The notes under the pieces are model-generated. The model was not told where the DNA came from and made no database searches. It saw only the letters and a program-made list of their open reading frames with translations. A DNA stretch of 64,000 bases from Streptomyces cyaneochromogenes (GTDB lineage: Bacteria > Actinomycetota > Actinomycetes > Streptomycetales > Streptomycetaceae), in contig NZ_CP034539.1 in assembly GCF_003963535.1 (NCBI RefSeq), positions 3,968,001 to 4,032,000 on the forward strand, given 5' to 3'. The position numbers and the translations under genes were made by a program. This document shows, in pieces, positions 33,794 to 41,963 of the stretch. Within the stretch, counting starts at the first letter, position 1. Every line of letters begins with the position of its first letter.

Positions 33794-33804
33794 ATTGGCG
33801 TTGG

Positions 33805-34722
33805 TCACACCTTCAGGTACTTGCGCAGCGCGAAGAACGCCGCCAACGCCGGCATCAGCAGGCTGGTCGCGAGGATGAGCGGGAGCTTGGTCAGTACGGC
33901 GTCCCAGCCGATGAAATTGACCAGTGTCAGCTGGTCGGCCAGGGCCAGCCCGTGATCGATGAGGAAGTACCGCGCGATCACCAGGAAGGCGCAGGCGACC
34001 GTCCCGCCGATGAGCCCGGCGACCGCGGCCTCCATGATGAAGGGCGCCTGGATGTAGAAGCCCGAGGCACCGACGAGCCGCATGATCCCGGTCTCACGCC
34101 GCCGGCTGAACGCGGACACGCGCACCGTGTTGACGATCAGCATCAGCGCGACGACCAGCATCAGCGCCATCACCGCGCGTGCCGCCCAGTTCATGCCGTT
34201 GAGCAGCTTGAAGAGGTTGTCCAGGATGCCCTTCTGGTCCTGCACGGACTGCACGCCGTCCCGCCCGTTGAAGGCGGTCGCCACGACCTGGTACTTCTCC
34301 GGGTCCTTCAGCTTGATCCGGTACGACTCCTGCAGCTGGTCCGGTGTGAGCGAGGCGGCCAGCGGGGAGTCGCCGAACTGCTCCTTGTAGTGCTTGTACG
34401 CCTCGTCCTGCGACTCGTACGTCACCTTCTCGACGACCGACATCTTGTCCAGGTCGCCGAGGATCTCCTTCTTCTGGTCCTCGGTGACCGCGCCCTTGGC
34501 GCAGTTGGGGTCGGACTCGGCGTCGCTCTTGTTGCAGAGGAAGACGGAGACGTTGACCTTGTCGTACCAGTAGCCCTTCATCGTGGTGACCTGGTCGCTC
34601 ATCAGGAGCGACCCGCCGAACAGGGCGAGCGACAGGGCGACGGAGACGACGACGGCGAACGTCATCGTCAGATTGCGGCGGAGACCGACACCGATCTCGG
34701 ACAGTACGAACTGGGCGCGCAT
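33805..34722 (-). CDS. ftsX: Cell division protein FtsX
   Basis: 305 residues. The first membrane helix (residues about 17-42, NLTMTFAVVVSVALSLALFG) is followed by an extracellular domain of about 130 residues with two cysteines (FLCNKSD, DPNCAKG). Three more helices follow (AVMALMLVVALMLIVNTV, AAVAGLIGGTVACAFLVIA, LILATSLLMPALAAFFAL), i.e. the FtsX layout. With FtsE it forms the complex that activates peptidoglycan hydrolases at division or sporulation septa. It follows ftsE with a 34-base gap and ends at a strong terminator. Confidence 0.96.
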   Translation of the reverse strand: MRAQFVLSEIGVGLRRNLTMTFAVVVSVALSLALFGGSLLMSDQVTTMKGYWYDKVNVSVFLCNKSDAESDPNCAKGAVTEDQKKEILGDLDKMSVVEKVTYESQDEAYKHYKEQFGDSPLAASLTPDQLQESYRIKLKDPEKYQVVATAFNGRDGVQSVQDQKGILDNLFKLLNGMNWAARAVMALMLVVALMLIVNTVRVSAFSRRRETGIMRLVGASGFYIQAPFIMEAAVAGLIGGTVACAFLVIARYFLIDHGLALADQLTLVNFIGWDAVLTKLPLILATSLLMPALAAFFALRKYLKV

Positions 34723-34756
34723 GGCGTCTGGTTGAGCCTTTCCGTGGACGGTGCGG

Positions 34757-35446
34757 TCAGTGCTGGTAGCCGTAGACGCCGCGTGCCTGGTCGCGGACGA
34801 GGCGGCCCTGCTCCAGCTCGATGACGCGCTTGCGCATCTGGTCCACGATGTTCTGGTCGTGCGTGGCCATCACCACGGTGGTGCCCGTCCGGTTGATCCG
34901 GTCGAGCAGCTTCATGATGCCGACGGAGGTCTGCGGGTCGAGGTTACCGGTGGGTTCGTCGGCGATGAGCAGCTTGGGCCGGTTGACGAAGGCCCGCGCG
35001 ATGGCGACGCGCTGCTGCTCACCACCGGACAGCTCACCCGGCATCCGGTCCTCCTTCCCGCCCAGCCCGACGAGGTCGAGCACCTGCGGCACGGACTTGC
35101 GGATCTCGCCGCGCGACTTGCCGATGACCTCCTGCGCGAAGGCCACGTTCTCCGCGACCGTCTTGTTCGGCAGCAGCCGGAAGTCCTGGAAAACCGTCCC
35201 CAGCTGGCGGCGCATCTGCGGCACCTTCCAGTTGGACAGGCGCGCGAGGTCCTTGCCAAGAACGTGCACCTGCCCGTGGCTGCACCGCTCCTCGCGGAGG
35301 ATCAGCCGCAGGAAGGTGGACTTTCCGGAGCCGGAGGACCCCACGAGGAACACGAACTCGCCCTTCTCCACTTCCAGGGACACATCCCTGAGTGCGGGGC
35401 GGGTCTGCTTGGGGTAGACCTTGGAGACATTGTCGAATCGGATCAC
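34757..35446 (-). CDS. ftsE: Cell division ATP-binding protein FtsE
   Basis: 229 residues from the GTG at 35446 (IRFDNVSKVYPKQTRPAL); a longer frame to 35623 runs through a dispersed repeat and is not coding. ABC ATPase motifs are complete: Walker A VGSSGSGKST, Q-loop VFQDFRLL, signature LSGGEQQRVAIAR, Walker B KLLIADEPTGNLD and switch His MATHDQNIVD. FtsE has no transport function; it drives FtsX conformational change. It is the first gene of the ftsE-ftsX unit. Confidence 0.97.
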   Translation of the reverse strand: MIRFDNVSKVYPKQTRPALRDVSLEVEKGEFVFLVGSSGSGKSTFLRLILREERCSHGQVHVLGKDLARLSNWKVPQMRRQLGTVFQDFRLLPNKTVAENVAFAQEVIGKSRGEIRKSVPQVLDLVGLGGKEDRMPGELSGGEQQRVAIARAFVNRPKLLIADEPTGNLDPQTSVGIMKLLDRINRTGTTVVMATHDQNIVDQMRKRVIELEQGRLVRDQARGVYGYQH

Positions 35447-35771
35447 GGATGCACCACGGGTCGCCGGGGGTAGATGAGCGTGACCATACGCGAACCGGAG
35501 GCGGGGGCGCAGTCGCCGGAGGGGTTGCGCGAGCCTTGTGCACTTTTGTGCGGGGTTCGCTTCTTGACGAACAGCGGGGAAGCGCCCCTTTAGGGGCGCG
35601 GGGAACTGCGCGAGCAACCACAACGGCGCCGCGGCCGCGAATCCCCCTCAGCCACCCCTCCGGAAGCGACCCGGCGCAGCTTCCGCAGGAACCTGGCACA
35701 GTAGAGGTGGGGAACGTTCTGGAGGCCGAGCCCGTTGAACCCCCGGAGGGAACACGCTAGGAGGGTGGCGC
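35447..35771. other. Gap upstream of ftsE with a dispersed repeat
   Basis: This 325-base interval separates divergent ftsE and the zinc-ribbon gene. It holds dispersed repeat copy B (35582-35640) and must contain both promoters. A ribosome site AGGAGGGTGG precedes 35772. No other gene is visible. Confidence 0.6.
35582..35640. repeat. Dispersed Streptomyces repeat, copy B
   Basis: GCGCCCC-TTTA-GGGGCGC forms a 7-bp hairpin, followed by GGGGAACTGCGCGA and CCACAACGGCGCC, nearly the same as 26179-26230. Confidence 0.8.
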
Positions 35772-35963
35772 ATGACGTACGACCGGCTGGTGTGCGCGAA
35801 CTGTGCCGCGCCCGTGAGTGAGGGCCGCTGCCCCGTGTGCCGGGCGAACCGAGAGCGGCTGCAGCACGAAAACCTGTTCGCGGGGCTGAACCCGATGACA
35901 CTGATCGCCCTGCTGGCGGTGCTGATCGCAGCGGTCGCGCTACTCGCGCACCAGACGGCGTAG
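35772..35963 (+). CDS. Small zinc-ribbon membrane protein
   Basis: 63 residues. The N-terminal half has CANC and CPVC pairs (VCANCAAPVSEGRCPVCRAN), a rubredoxin-like zinc ribbon. The C-terminal half is one hydrophobic helix (MTLIALLAVLIAAVALLAH). A strong AGGAGG site precedes the ATG. Its role is unknown; it is a plausible small membrane regulator or chaperone-like adaptor. It is convergent with the surface-protein gene and shares a terminator. Confidence 0.82.
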   Translation: MTYDRLVCANCAAPVSEGRCPVCRANRERLQHENLFAGLNPMTLIALLAVLIAAVALLAHQTA

Positions 35964-35992
35964 GGCGGCGCACCTCCCGTACACGGACATGG

Positions 35993-36029
35993 CGAGGGGC
36001 CCGGAGCGAAACGCGCTCCGGGCCCCTCG
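35993..36029. terminator. Bidirectional terminator between zinc-ribbon and surface-protein genes
   Basis: A perfect 16-bp stem (35993-36008 with 36014-36029) with a five-base loop lies 29 bases after one stop and 42 bases after the convergent one. Confidence 0.88.
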
Positions 36030-36071
36030 GCCGTACAAACTACGTCACACGGCGTGCATCAACGGCTACCG

Positions 36072-36710
36072 TCAGGCAGCCGCACCGCCGCGGCCGCCCG
36101 CGAGGCGCGGGAGGATGCGGAAGCCGATACCGCCGGCGATCATCGTGGCGGCGCCGACCAGCAGGAACGTGGTCTGGGCCGCACCGGTCTCGGCGAGCTG
36201 CTCGCCGCCGCCCTGGGCGGACGTGCTGGTGCCCGTGCCGCTGTTCGAGCCGGTGTCGGCGAGGCCGGAGGAGCCCTCCTGCTGCGGGGAGGTGCCGCCG
36301 TCGGGGTCGGTGTTGTTGTTACCGCCGCCGTTGTTGCCGTTCCCGTTGCCGTTCCCGTTACCGTTCCCATTGCCCGGGTCGGTCGGGTCGGTGGTCGGGT
36401 CGTCGGTGGGGTCCGTCGGCTCGGTCGGCTCGGTCGGGTCCACCGTCGGGTCCGTCGGGATGTCCGTCGGCACGTCGGTCGGGATGTCCGTCGGGATGTC
36501 CGTCGGGATGTCCGTCGGGATGTCCGTCGGCGGGTCGGTCGGGTCGTCGTCGCCGAGACCCGTGTCGACGCTCACACCGATACCGCTCTCGTCGGCGCTC
36601 ACGCCGATTTCCAGCGCGGAAGCGGCACCCGCAGCGGTCAGCGAGGCACCGGCCGCGATCACGGCGCCGGCCGCGATCCGCGCGATACGGATCCGCGTCT
36701 TCTTAGTCAT
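36072..36710 (-). CDS. Sortase-anchored surface protein (LAETG signal)
   Basis: 212 residues. Signal peptide (RIARIAAGAVIAAGASLTAA). The mature start SALEIGVSADESGIGVSVDT is followed by a stalk of repeated PTDI units and PTDP/PTEP repeats, a GN repeat (GNGNGNGNGNGN), a Gly/Asn/Ser stretch, then LAETG, a hydrophobic helix (FLLVGAATMIAGGIGF) and a basic end (RILPRLAGGRGG). LAxTG is the class E sortase signal of actinobacteria, so the protein is likely wall-linked. A second motif, LADTG, lies 25 residues earlier. The stalk is encoded by 12-bp tandem repeats (about 36452-36540), so its length is likely to vary among strains. Confidence 0.9.
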   Translation of the reverse strand: MTKKTRIRIARIAAGAVIAAGASLTAAGAASALEIGVSADESGIGVSVDTGLGDDDPTDPPTDIPTDIPTDIPTDIPTDVPTDIPTDPTVDPTEPTEPTDPTDDPTTDPTDPGNGNGNGNGNGNGNNGGGNNNTDPDGGTSPQQEGSSGLADTGSNSGTGTSTSAQGGGEQLAETGAAQTTFLLVGAATMIAGGIGFRILPRLAGGRGGAAA

Positions 36711-36960
36711 CTGGTTGCTACCCCCAGTAGCTGAATCGTCGGTGAGGCGGGCGCTCGGGGGCCGTGATCGACGGAGGTAGTGCTGCAGTTGAGCTCCCCC
36801 GGTTCACATGCGCCCCAGAGATACGCATGCCACGCTTTACCCTTCCCATTTTTCAAAGACTCGTCAAGGCCGTTTACTTGCGCCATGTCCAAATACGGGG
36901 GCTATGCCAGGGGTTGGAGCCTGTGAGTGTGATGTAAAACCCAGACATGCAGGCACAGAA

Positions 36961-36995
36961 AAGGCAACTGCCGCCGAAGTGGCGGCAGTTGCCTT
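36961..36995 (-). terminator. Terminator after prfB
   Basis: A perfect 15-bp stem (36961-36975 with 36981-36995) with loop GAAGT lies 11 bases past the prfB stop, bordered by an A-rich stretch. Confidence 0.9.
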
Positions 36996-37005
36996 GTCGA
37001 CAAAG

Positions 37006-38112
37006 TTACTTCTCCTGCTGCTTGCGCCAGCGAATTCCGGCTTCGAGGAACCCGTCGATCTCACCGTTGAACACGGCCTCGGGGTTGCCGACCTCGAACT
37101 CGGTGCGCAGGTCCTTGACCATCTGGTACGGGTGCACCACGTAGGACCGCATCTGGTTGCCCCAGGAGTTGCCGCCGTCGCCCTTCAGGGCGTCCATCTT
37201 GGCCTGCTCCTCCTGCCGGCGCCGCTCGAGGAGCTTGGCCTGGAGGACGTTCATCGCGGTGGCCTTGTTCTGGATCTGGGACCGCTCGTTCTGGCAGGAG
37301 ACGACGATGCCGGTGGGGAGGTGGGTGAGTCGCACCGCGGAGTCGGTGGTGTTCACGCCCTGGCCGCCGGGGCCGGACGACCGGTACACGTCCACCCGCA
37401 GCTCGGACTCGTCGATCTCGATGTGGTCGGTCTGCTCGACCACGGGGAGCACCTCGACGCCCGCGAAGGAGGTCTGCCGCCGGCCCTGGTTGTCGAAGGG
37501 CGAGATACGCACGAGCCGGTGCGTGCCCTGCTCGACGGAGAGAGTCCCGTAGGCGTACGGCGCCTGCACGGCGAAGGTGGTCGACTTGATGCCGGCCTCT
37601 TCGGCGTACGACGTCTCGTAGACCTCGGTCTTGTAGCCCTTCTGCTCCGCCCAGCGCAGGTACATCCGCTGGAGCTTCTCGGCGAAGTCCGCGGCGTCGA
37701 CGCCGCCGGCCTCGGCGCGGATGTTGACGAGCGCCTCACGGGCGTCGTACTCACCGCTGAGAAGCGTCCGCACCTCCATCTCGTCCAGCGCCTTACGGAC
37801 GGCGGCGAGCTCGGACTCGGCCTCGGCACGGGTGTCCGGGTCGTCCTCCTCCTCGGCCATCTCGAAGAGAACGCCGAGGTCGTCGATACGACCGCGGAGG
37901 GCCTCGGCCTTCCTCACCTCCGCCTGGAGGTGGGAGAGCTTGCTGGTGATCTTCTGCGCCTCGTCCGGGTTGTCCCACAGGGACGGCGCGGCCGCCTGCT
38001 CCTCGAGCACGGCGATGTCTGCCCTCAGCTTGTCGAGGTCCAGAACGGCCTCGATCGACTCCATGGTCGAGGAGAGGGACTTGAGCTCTTCGGATACATC
38101 GACGACTGCCAC
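37006..38112 (-). CDS. prfB: Peptide chain release factor 2
   Basis: 368 residues from the GTG at 38112 with GGAGG seven bases upstream. The class-I release-factor order is intact: helical domain 1, the codon-recognition SPF tripeptide in RISPFDNQGRR (RF2-specific, UGA/UAA), and the catalytic GGQ in SSGPGGQGVNTTDSAV. No internal in-frame TGA/frameshift site of the E. coli type is present: the frame is continuous from the start, so autoregulation by frameshifting is absent. It stands as a single gene with a strong terminator. Confidence 0.97.
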   Translation of the reverse strand: MAVVDVSEELKSLSSTMESIEAVLDLDKLRADIAVLEEQAAAPSLWDNPDEAQKITSKLSHLQAEVRKAEALRGRIDDLGVLFEMAEEEDDPDTRAEAESELAAVRKALDEMEVRTLLSGEYDAREALVNIRAEAGGVDAADFAEKLQRMYLRWAEQKGYKTEVYETSYAEEAGIKSTTFAVQAPYAYGTLSVEQGTHRLVRISPFDNQGRRQTSFAGVEVLPVVEQTDHIEIDESELRVDVYRSSGPGGQGVNTTDSAVRLTHLPTGIVVSCQNERSQIQNKATAMNVLQAKLLERRRQEEQAKMDALKGDGGNSWGNQMRSYVVHPYQMVKDLRTEFEVGNPEAVFNGEIDGFLEAGIRWRKQQEK

Positions 38113-38261
38113 GCCTCCAGCGTAACGGCTCCGCCAAGCGGGGAGCTCCGGGCACTGCGGGCTGACGTGACGCCCGGTGACGCCTCTCTCCGACGCGGGT
38201 GCGCCTTTCGGCCCGTTCCGCCGCTCGACGCGCCTTCTCGACGCCGGCCCAGGCATGTCAG

Positions 38262-38395
38262 CCCGTCCGGCGTTTGAGGACGAGGCCCCTTAAGGGCCGA
38301 AGCGGGGGTCTGGGGGCGCAGCCCCCAGAAACGCCCCGGGGTCGAAGGGGCGGAGCCCCTGGAGGGCGGGACGGGTAGGGGCGGCGGGGGCGAGG
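38262..38395. repeat. Dispersed intergenic repeat, second family
   Basis: It begins CCGGCGTTTGAGGACGAG and contains a chain of short palindromes (CCCCTTAAGGG, CTGGGGGCGCAGCCCCCAG, GGGGCGGAGCCCC) before GGGGCGGCGGGGGCGAGG. I recall this as one of the commonest Streptomyces intergenic repeats. It fills the space between prfB and pkaB and could also terminate pkaB transcription. Confidence 0.75.
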
Positions 38396-38399
38396 AGAG

Positions 38400-39641
38400 C
38401 TAGGGGGCCGCCGGGGCCGAGTTGTTCGTGTCCTGCGGCGTCGCGTCCGCGTCGTCGCCCGACGTGGCCAGCCACGTCCCCACACCCGCCGCGGCGACCA
38501 GCGCCACCGCCGCCGCCCCCAACGCCACCCGGCGCCGCCGCGTGGCGGCCCGGTGCCGGGCGGACCCCGGACGCGGCGCCCCCGCCGCCCTCGGCACCCG
38601 TGCCGTACCGCGCGCACCGCCGGCCAGCTCGTCCGGAGCCGGCACCCTCATCGACGTATGGGTGTCACGGTTGGAGTCGGCCGGCTTGGCGCCAGGCACC
38701 AGCGGCACCGCACCCCGCCGCCGCACCCGCTCCCCCGCCGGAGCCGCCTCCTGCGCGACCGGCGCCTCCTCCTGCGTCGGCTCCGAGTCCGGCTCGTCCA
38801 CGTCCAGCGGCGGCATCCCGGCCAGCATCGGCAGCAGCTCCCGCAGCCGCGCCCCGAGCTCCGACGCCCGCAACCGCGAGGCCGGCGCCTTCGCCAGGCA
38901 CTGCACGATCAGCTGCCACAGCTCGTCGGGGATGCCCGGCAGCGGTGCCACCGACTCCGTGACGTGGCGGCGCAGCACCGCACCCGGGTGGCCGCCGCCG
39001 AACGGCGTGAAGCCCGCCAGCAGCTCGTACAGGACCGTGGCGAGGGCGTAGATGTCGACCGCCGCTCTCGGCGGCAGTCCCTCCACGATCTCCGGCGCCA
39101 GGTAGTCCGGCGTACCGATGATCTTCGTCGCGCGGGTCCGGCGCGGTGAGTCGATGAGTTTCGCCACACCGAAGTCCGTCAGGAGGGCGGGGTGGGAGCC
39201 GCCGGGCCCCAGCGGGCCCTGCATGTCCAGCAGGACGTTCTCCGGCTTCACGTCCCGGTGCACGACCCCGGCCGCATGCGCCGCCGCCAGCCCGTCCGCG
39301 ATGTCGGCCACGATCGCCACCGCCGCCTCGGGCGCGAGCCGCCGGTCGCGGTCGAGCCGGGTGCGCAGGTCCGTGCCGCGGACCAGGTGCATGACCAGCG
39401 CGAGGTCGTTGCCGTCGACGACCAGGTCGCGTACGGAGACCACGTTCGGGTGCTCCAGGCCGAGCAGCGCCGTCCGCTCCTGCACGAAGCGCCCGACGAG
39501 CTCCTGGTCGGACGCGAGATCCTCACGCAGCAGCTTGATGGCGACGGGCCCCTCGGGCCCCTCACCCAGCCACACCGTGCCGGCGCTGCCCCGCCCCAGG
39601 ATCTGGTTGGCGGTGTACCGGCTGCCGATCTTCCGTGCCAA
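38400..39641 (-). CDS. pkaB: Receptor-type Ser/Thr protein kinase PkaB
   Basis: 413 residues from the TTG at 39641 (MARKIGSRYTANQILGRG), chosen because GGAG lies six bases upstream. The Hanks-type kinase domain (about residues 8-265) has the glycine loop GRGSAGTVW, VAIK lysine, catalytic VVHRDVKPENVLL, metal-binding LLTDFGVAK, and APEIVEG. A linker rich in charged residues leads to one membrane helix (VALGAAAVALVAAAGVGTW) and a very short outer tail. Gene order and sequence agree with pkaB of S. coelicolor, an autophosphorylating kinase adjacent to pkaA. Substrates may include the nearby FHA protein. Confidence 0.88.
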   Translation of the reverse strand: MARKIGSRYTANQILGRGSAGTVWLGEGPEGPVAIKLLREDLASDQELVGRFVQERTALLGLEHPNVVSVRDLVVDGNDLALVMHLVRGTDLRTRLDRDRRLAPEAAVAIVADIADGLAAAHAAGVVHRDVKPENVLLDMQGPLGPGGSHPALLTDFGVAKLIDSPRRTRATKIIGTPDYLAPEIVEGLPPRAAVDIYALATVLYELLAGFTPFGGGHPGAVLRRHVTESVAPLPGIPDELWQLIVQCLAKAPASRLRASELGARLRELLPMLAGMPPLDVDEPDSEPTQEEAPVAQEAAPAGERVRRRGAVPLVPGAKPADSNRDTHTSMRVPAPDELAGGARGTARVPRAAGAPRPGSARHRAATRRRRVALGAAAVALVAAAGVGTWLATSGDDADATPQDTNNSAPAAP

Positions 39642-39899
39642 GACTGCTCCTACCGACGCGTGTTGTCGCCGCTGCGTCATTCCGGGGGACGACCCCCCGG
39701 ACCCCCAGCCGACAAAACCGGGACCCCCGGTCGATAAAACTACGCGTTCAAGGAGCCAACCTTCACTCCGGAGACGGAAATCACCCGCGAGGTGTCGACA
39801 AATCACCAACCCAGCTCAGGCCTTGCCGAATCCGGGCGGTACCGAAGCCTTGGCTCAAGCGGTACCGGAGCCTGGCTCAGGCAGTACCGGAGCCTTGGC
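39642..39899. other. Gap between pkaA and pkaB
   Basis: Contains the pkaA 3' tandem repeat at its right end and a CCGGGGGAC...CCCCCCGG palindrome near 39682-39700 that may terminate pkaA transcripts. No gene is visible. Confidence 0.5.
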
Positions 39900-39905
39900 T
39901 CATGC
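39838..39905. repeat. 22-23 bp tandem repeat at the pkaA stop
   Basis: Three units (39838-39860, 39861-39882, 39883-39905) with core TACCGGAGCCTTGGCTCA. On the minus strand each unit carries TGAGCC, and the first one supplies the pkaA stop codon. Confidence 0.85.
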
Positions 39906-41594
39906 GTTGCCCGAGCCTTCGCCCAGCTCCCCGATCCACCCGGTCACGGTGCTGAACCAGTCGGTGAGCTGGTCCCAGTAGCCCTTGCCCGTGCCGATCC
40001 AGCCCTGCAACGGGCTCAGCTCCCAGATCAGCCAGCCCGCGACGAACAGGATGACGATCGTGAACAGGCATCCCTTGAGGCAGCCGAGCCCGGGGATCCG
40101 CATCGGGTTGGCGCTGCGCTGACGCGGCTGACGCGGCTCGCGCTGCGGCCGCTGCGGCTCCGGCGCGGGCGGCGGGGCGTAACGCTGGGGCTGCTGCTGC
40201 GGCCGGCGCGGTGGGGCGTACGGCTGCGGCTGGTGCTGCTGCGGATGGCCGTACCCCTGCGGCGGCCGGCCCTGTGAGGGCCGCTGCTGCTGGGGCTGCT
40301 GCTGCGGGCGGGCGACCTGCCGCTGGGGGCGGCGGCGCAGCGGGTCCTGGTCGGGGTCGAGGTACTGGACCTGCGTCTGCTCGTTGCGGTCCCGGGCCGC
40401 GCGCAGCTGGTTCTGCCAGGGGTGCGGGTCCTCGGGGCCTGGCTGGCCCGGCTGCTGTCCGGGGGGTCCGGGCGGCATCGACGGCATGACGGCCGTCGGG
40501 TCCGCGGCGCCGCGTGCGCCCGGGCCGCCCGTGTTCGGCAGTACGGCGGTGGGGTCGGCGGCGCCCGCCGGGCCGGGGGCGCCGGTGTGCGGCAGGACGC
40601 TGGTCGCGGCGTTCGGGTCGAACGCGCCCGCGCCGTGCTGCAGCACCTGGGTGGGGTCGGCCGAGCCCGGCACGGCGGTCGGCGAGGGGTCGGGGGCGAG
40701 CAGCGCGGCGACGCCCTCGGCGGCCGCGATCTGCGCGGAGTTCGCGTGCACGCCGACGCCCTCGGCGACGACGCGCAGGGCGCGGGCGAGGTTCTCGGCG
40801 CTGGGCCGTTCGTCGGGGCTCTTGCGCAGGCAGCGTTCTATGACCGTCCACAGGGGGTCGGGGACCGTGGACGGGCGGCGCGGTTCGGCGCTCAGGTGCT
40901 GGTGCAGGACCTCCAGGGCGGAGCCGCCGCCGAACGGCGGACGGCCGGTGACCAGCTCGTAGAGGAGGATTCCGGCGCCGTAGATGTCGACGGCGGACGT
41001 CTGCGGGCGGCCCTCGGCGGACTCGGGCGCGATGTACGCGGGCGTGCCGACGAACTCATGGGTGCGGGTCAGGCCCGGGGAGTCGGCGAGGCGGGCGATG
41101 CCGAAGTCGGTCAGCATCGGGTGCATCTGGCCGCCGCTCTGCTTGAGCAGGACGTTGGCGGGCTTCAGGTCGCGGTGGACGACGCCGTCGGCGTGGCTGG
41201 CGCCGAGCGCGTCGGCGATCTGCGCGGTGAGCAGGGACGCGGCGACCGGGCTGAAGGGGCCGTTCTCGCGGAGGTAGCGGTGCAGGTCGGGGCCGTCGAC
41301 GAGGTCCATGACCAAGGCGAGCAGATCGCCCTCGACGACCAGGTCACGGACCCGGACGATGTTCGGGTGGGTCAGCCGGAGCAGGACGGAGCGCTCCCGC
41401 AGGAACCGCATGACGATGTCCGCGTCGCTGGCGAGTTCCTCCTTGAGGACCTTGATCGCGACGGTCTCGCCGGGCTGCCCCGGCACGGCCGCCTCGGCCC
41501 CCGCGGTCTCCCGCTGGCGGGCTCGCCAGACGGTCCCCGTGGCGCCACGACCGAGCGGCTCCTCGAGGAAGTACTTGCTGCCTACCGGCCGCAC
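39900..41594 (-). CDS. pkaA: Receptor-type Ser/Thr protein kinase PkaA
   Basis: 564 residues from GTG 41594 (RPVGSKYFLEEPLGRGATG). Kinase motifs: glycine loop GRGATGTVW, VAIKVLKEEL, catalytic VVHRDLKPANVLL, LTDFGIARL, APESAEG, all intact (residues about 8-270). A Pro/Gln/Gly-rich linker of about 200 residues containing ADPTAVLP-type repeats follows, then a membrane helix (LFTIVILFVAGWLIWELSP) and about 35 outer residues. It matches pkaA of S. coelicolor, adjacent to pkaB. It is divergent from the FHA/FtsK-like gene across a 370-base promoter region. Confidence 0.88.
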   Translation of the reverse strand: MRPVGSKYFLEEPLGRGATGTVWRARQRETAGAEAAVPGQPGETVAIKVLKEELASDADIVMRFLRERSVLLRLTHPNIVRVRDLVVEGDLLALVMDLVDGPDLHRYLRENGPFSPVAASLLTAQIADALGASHADGVVHRDLKPANVLLKQSGGQMHPMLTDFGIARLADSPGLTRTHEFVGTPAYIAPESAEGRPQTSAVDIYGAGILLYELVTGRPPFGGGSALEVLHQHLSAEPRRPSTVPDPLWTVIERCLRKSPDERPSAENLARALRVVAEGVGVHANSAQIAAAEGVAALLAPDPSPTAVPGSADPTQVLQHGAGAFDPNAATSVLPHTGAPGPAGAADPTAVLPNTGGPGARGAADPTAVMPSMPPGPPGQQPGQPGPEDPHPWQNQLRAARDRNEQTQVQYLDPDQDPLRRRPQRQVARPQQQPQQQRPSQGRPPQGYGHPQQHQPQPYAPPRRPQQQPQRYAPPPAPEPQRPQREPRQPRQRSANPMRIPGLGCLKGCLFTIVILFVAGWLIWELSPLQGWIGTGKGYWDQLTDWFSTVTGWIGELGEGSGNA

Positions 41595-41963
41595 GTCGCG
41601 CTCCCTGCTGCTTGCCTACGTTCCGATCCACTGTAGTGCCGTCCCCCACGACACCGGCCTGTCGTCATTCTGTGCGTCTTACGTACGGCTTCCCGTACAT
41701 GTTCGAAGGAAAGACGCTCGGCTCTGTCTCGTGGTTGCCGCAAGCGGACGTGAGCGATCTCAAGTGATCGCCGGCAGTGCACTTGTCAGGCACTTTTGCG
41801 GGCAGAGCCGACCAATCAAGATCACTTGCCTTCGGGCGGGGGGCGCGTTGTCAGTGGCAGGTGCGAGGATGCGTGCAGTACTGGCCGAAGTGCTCGTGTG
41901 GGGTGGGGAGATCCGTCGGACGGGCCCTGGTCCGCGCCCGCGCAGAAGGGACCGCTGACGCCG
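41595..41963. other. Divergent promoter region of pkaA and the FHA/FtsK-like gene
   Basis: 369 bases without a supported gene. A frame from 41796 joins the FHA gene but its first 56 residues look non-coding. Long AT-richer stretches (41636-41720, 41790-41830) are likely promoters; no specific operator was recognised. Confidence 0.55.

Noticed and set aside
37006..38112. Programmed frameshift site in prfB
   Set aside because: The frame is continuous from the GTG start and no internal TGA with a slippery CTT is present, unlike E. coli prfB.
41796..41963. N-terminal extension of the FHA/FtsK-like protein
   Set aside because: The added 56 residues lack family sequence; the ATG at 41964 begins the conserved ubiquitin-like segment.
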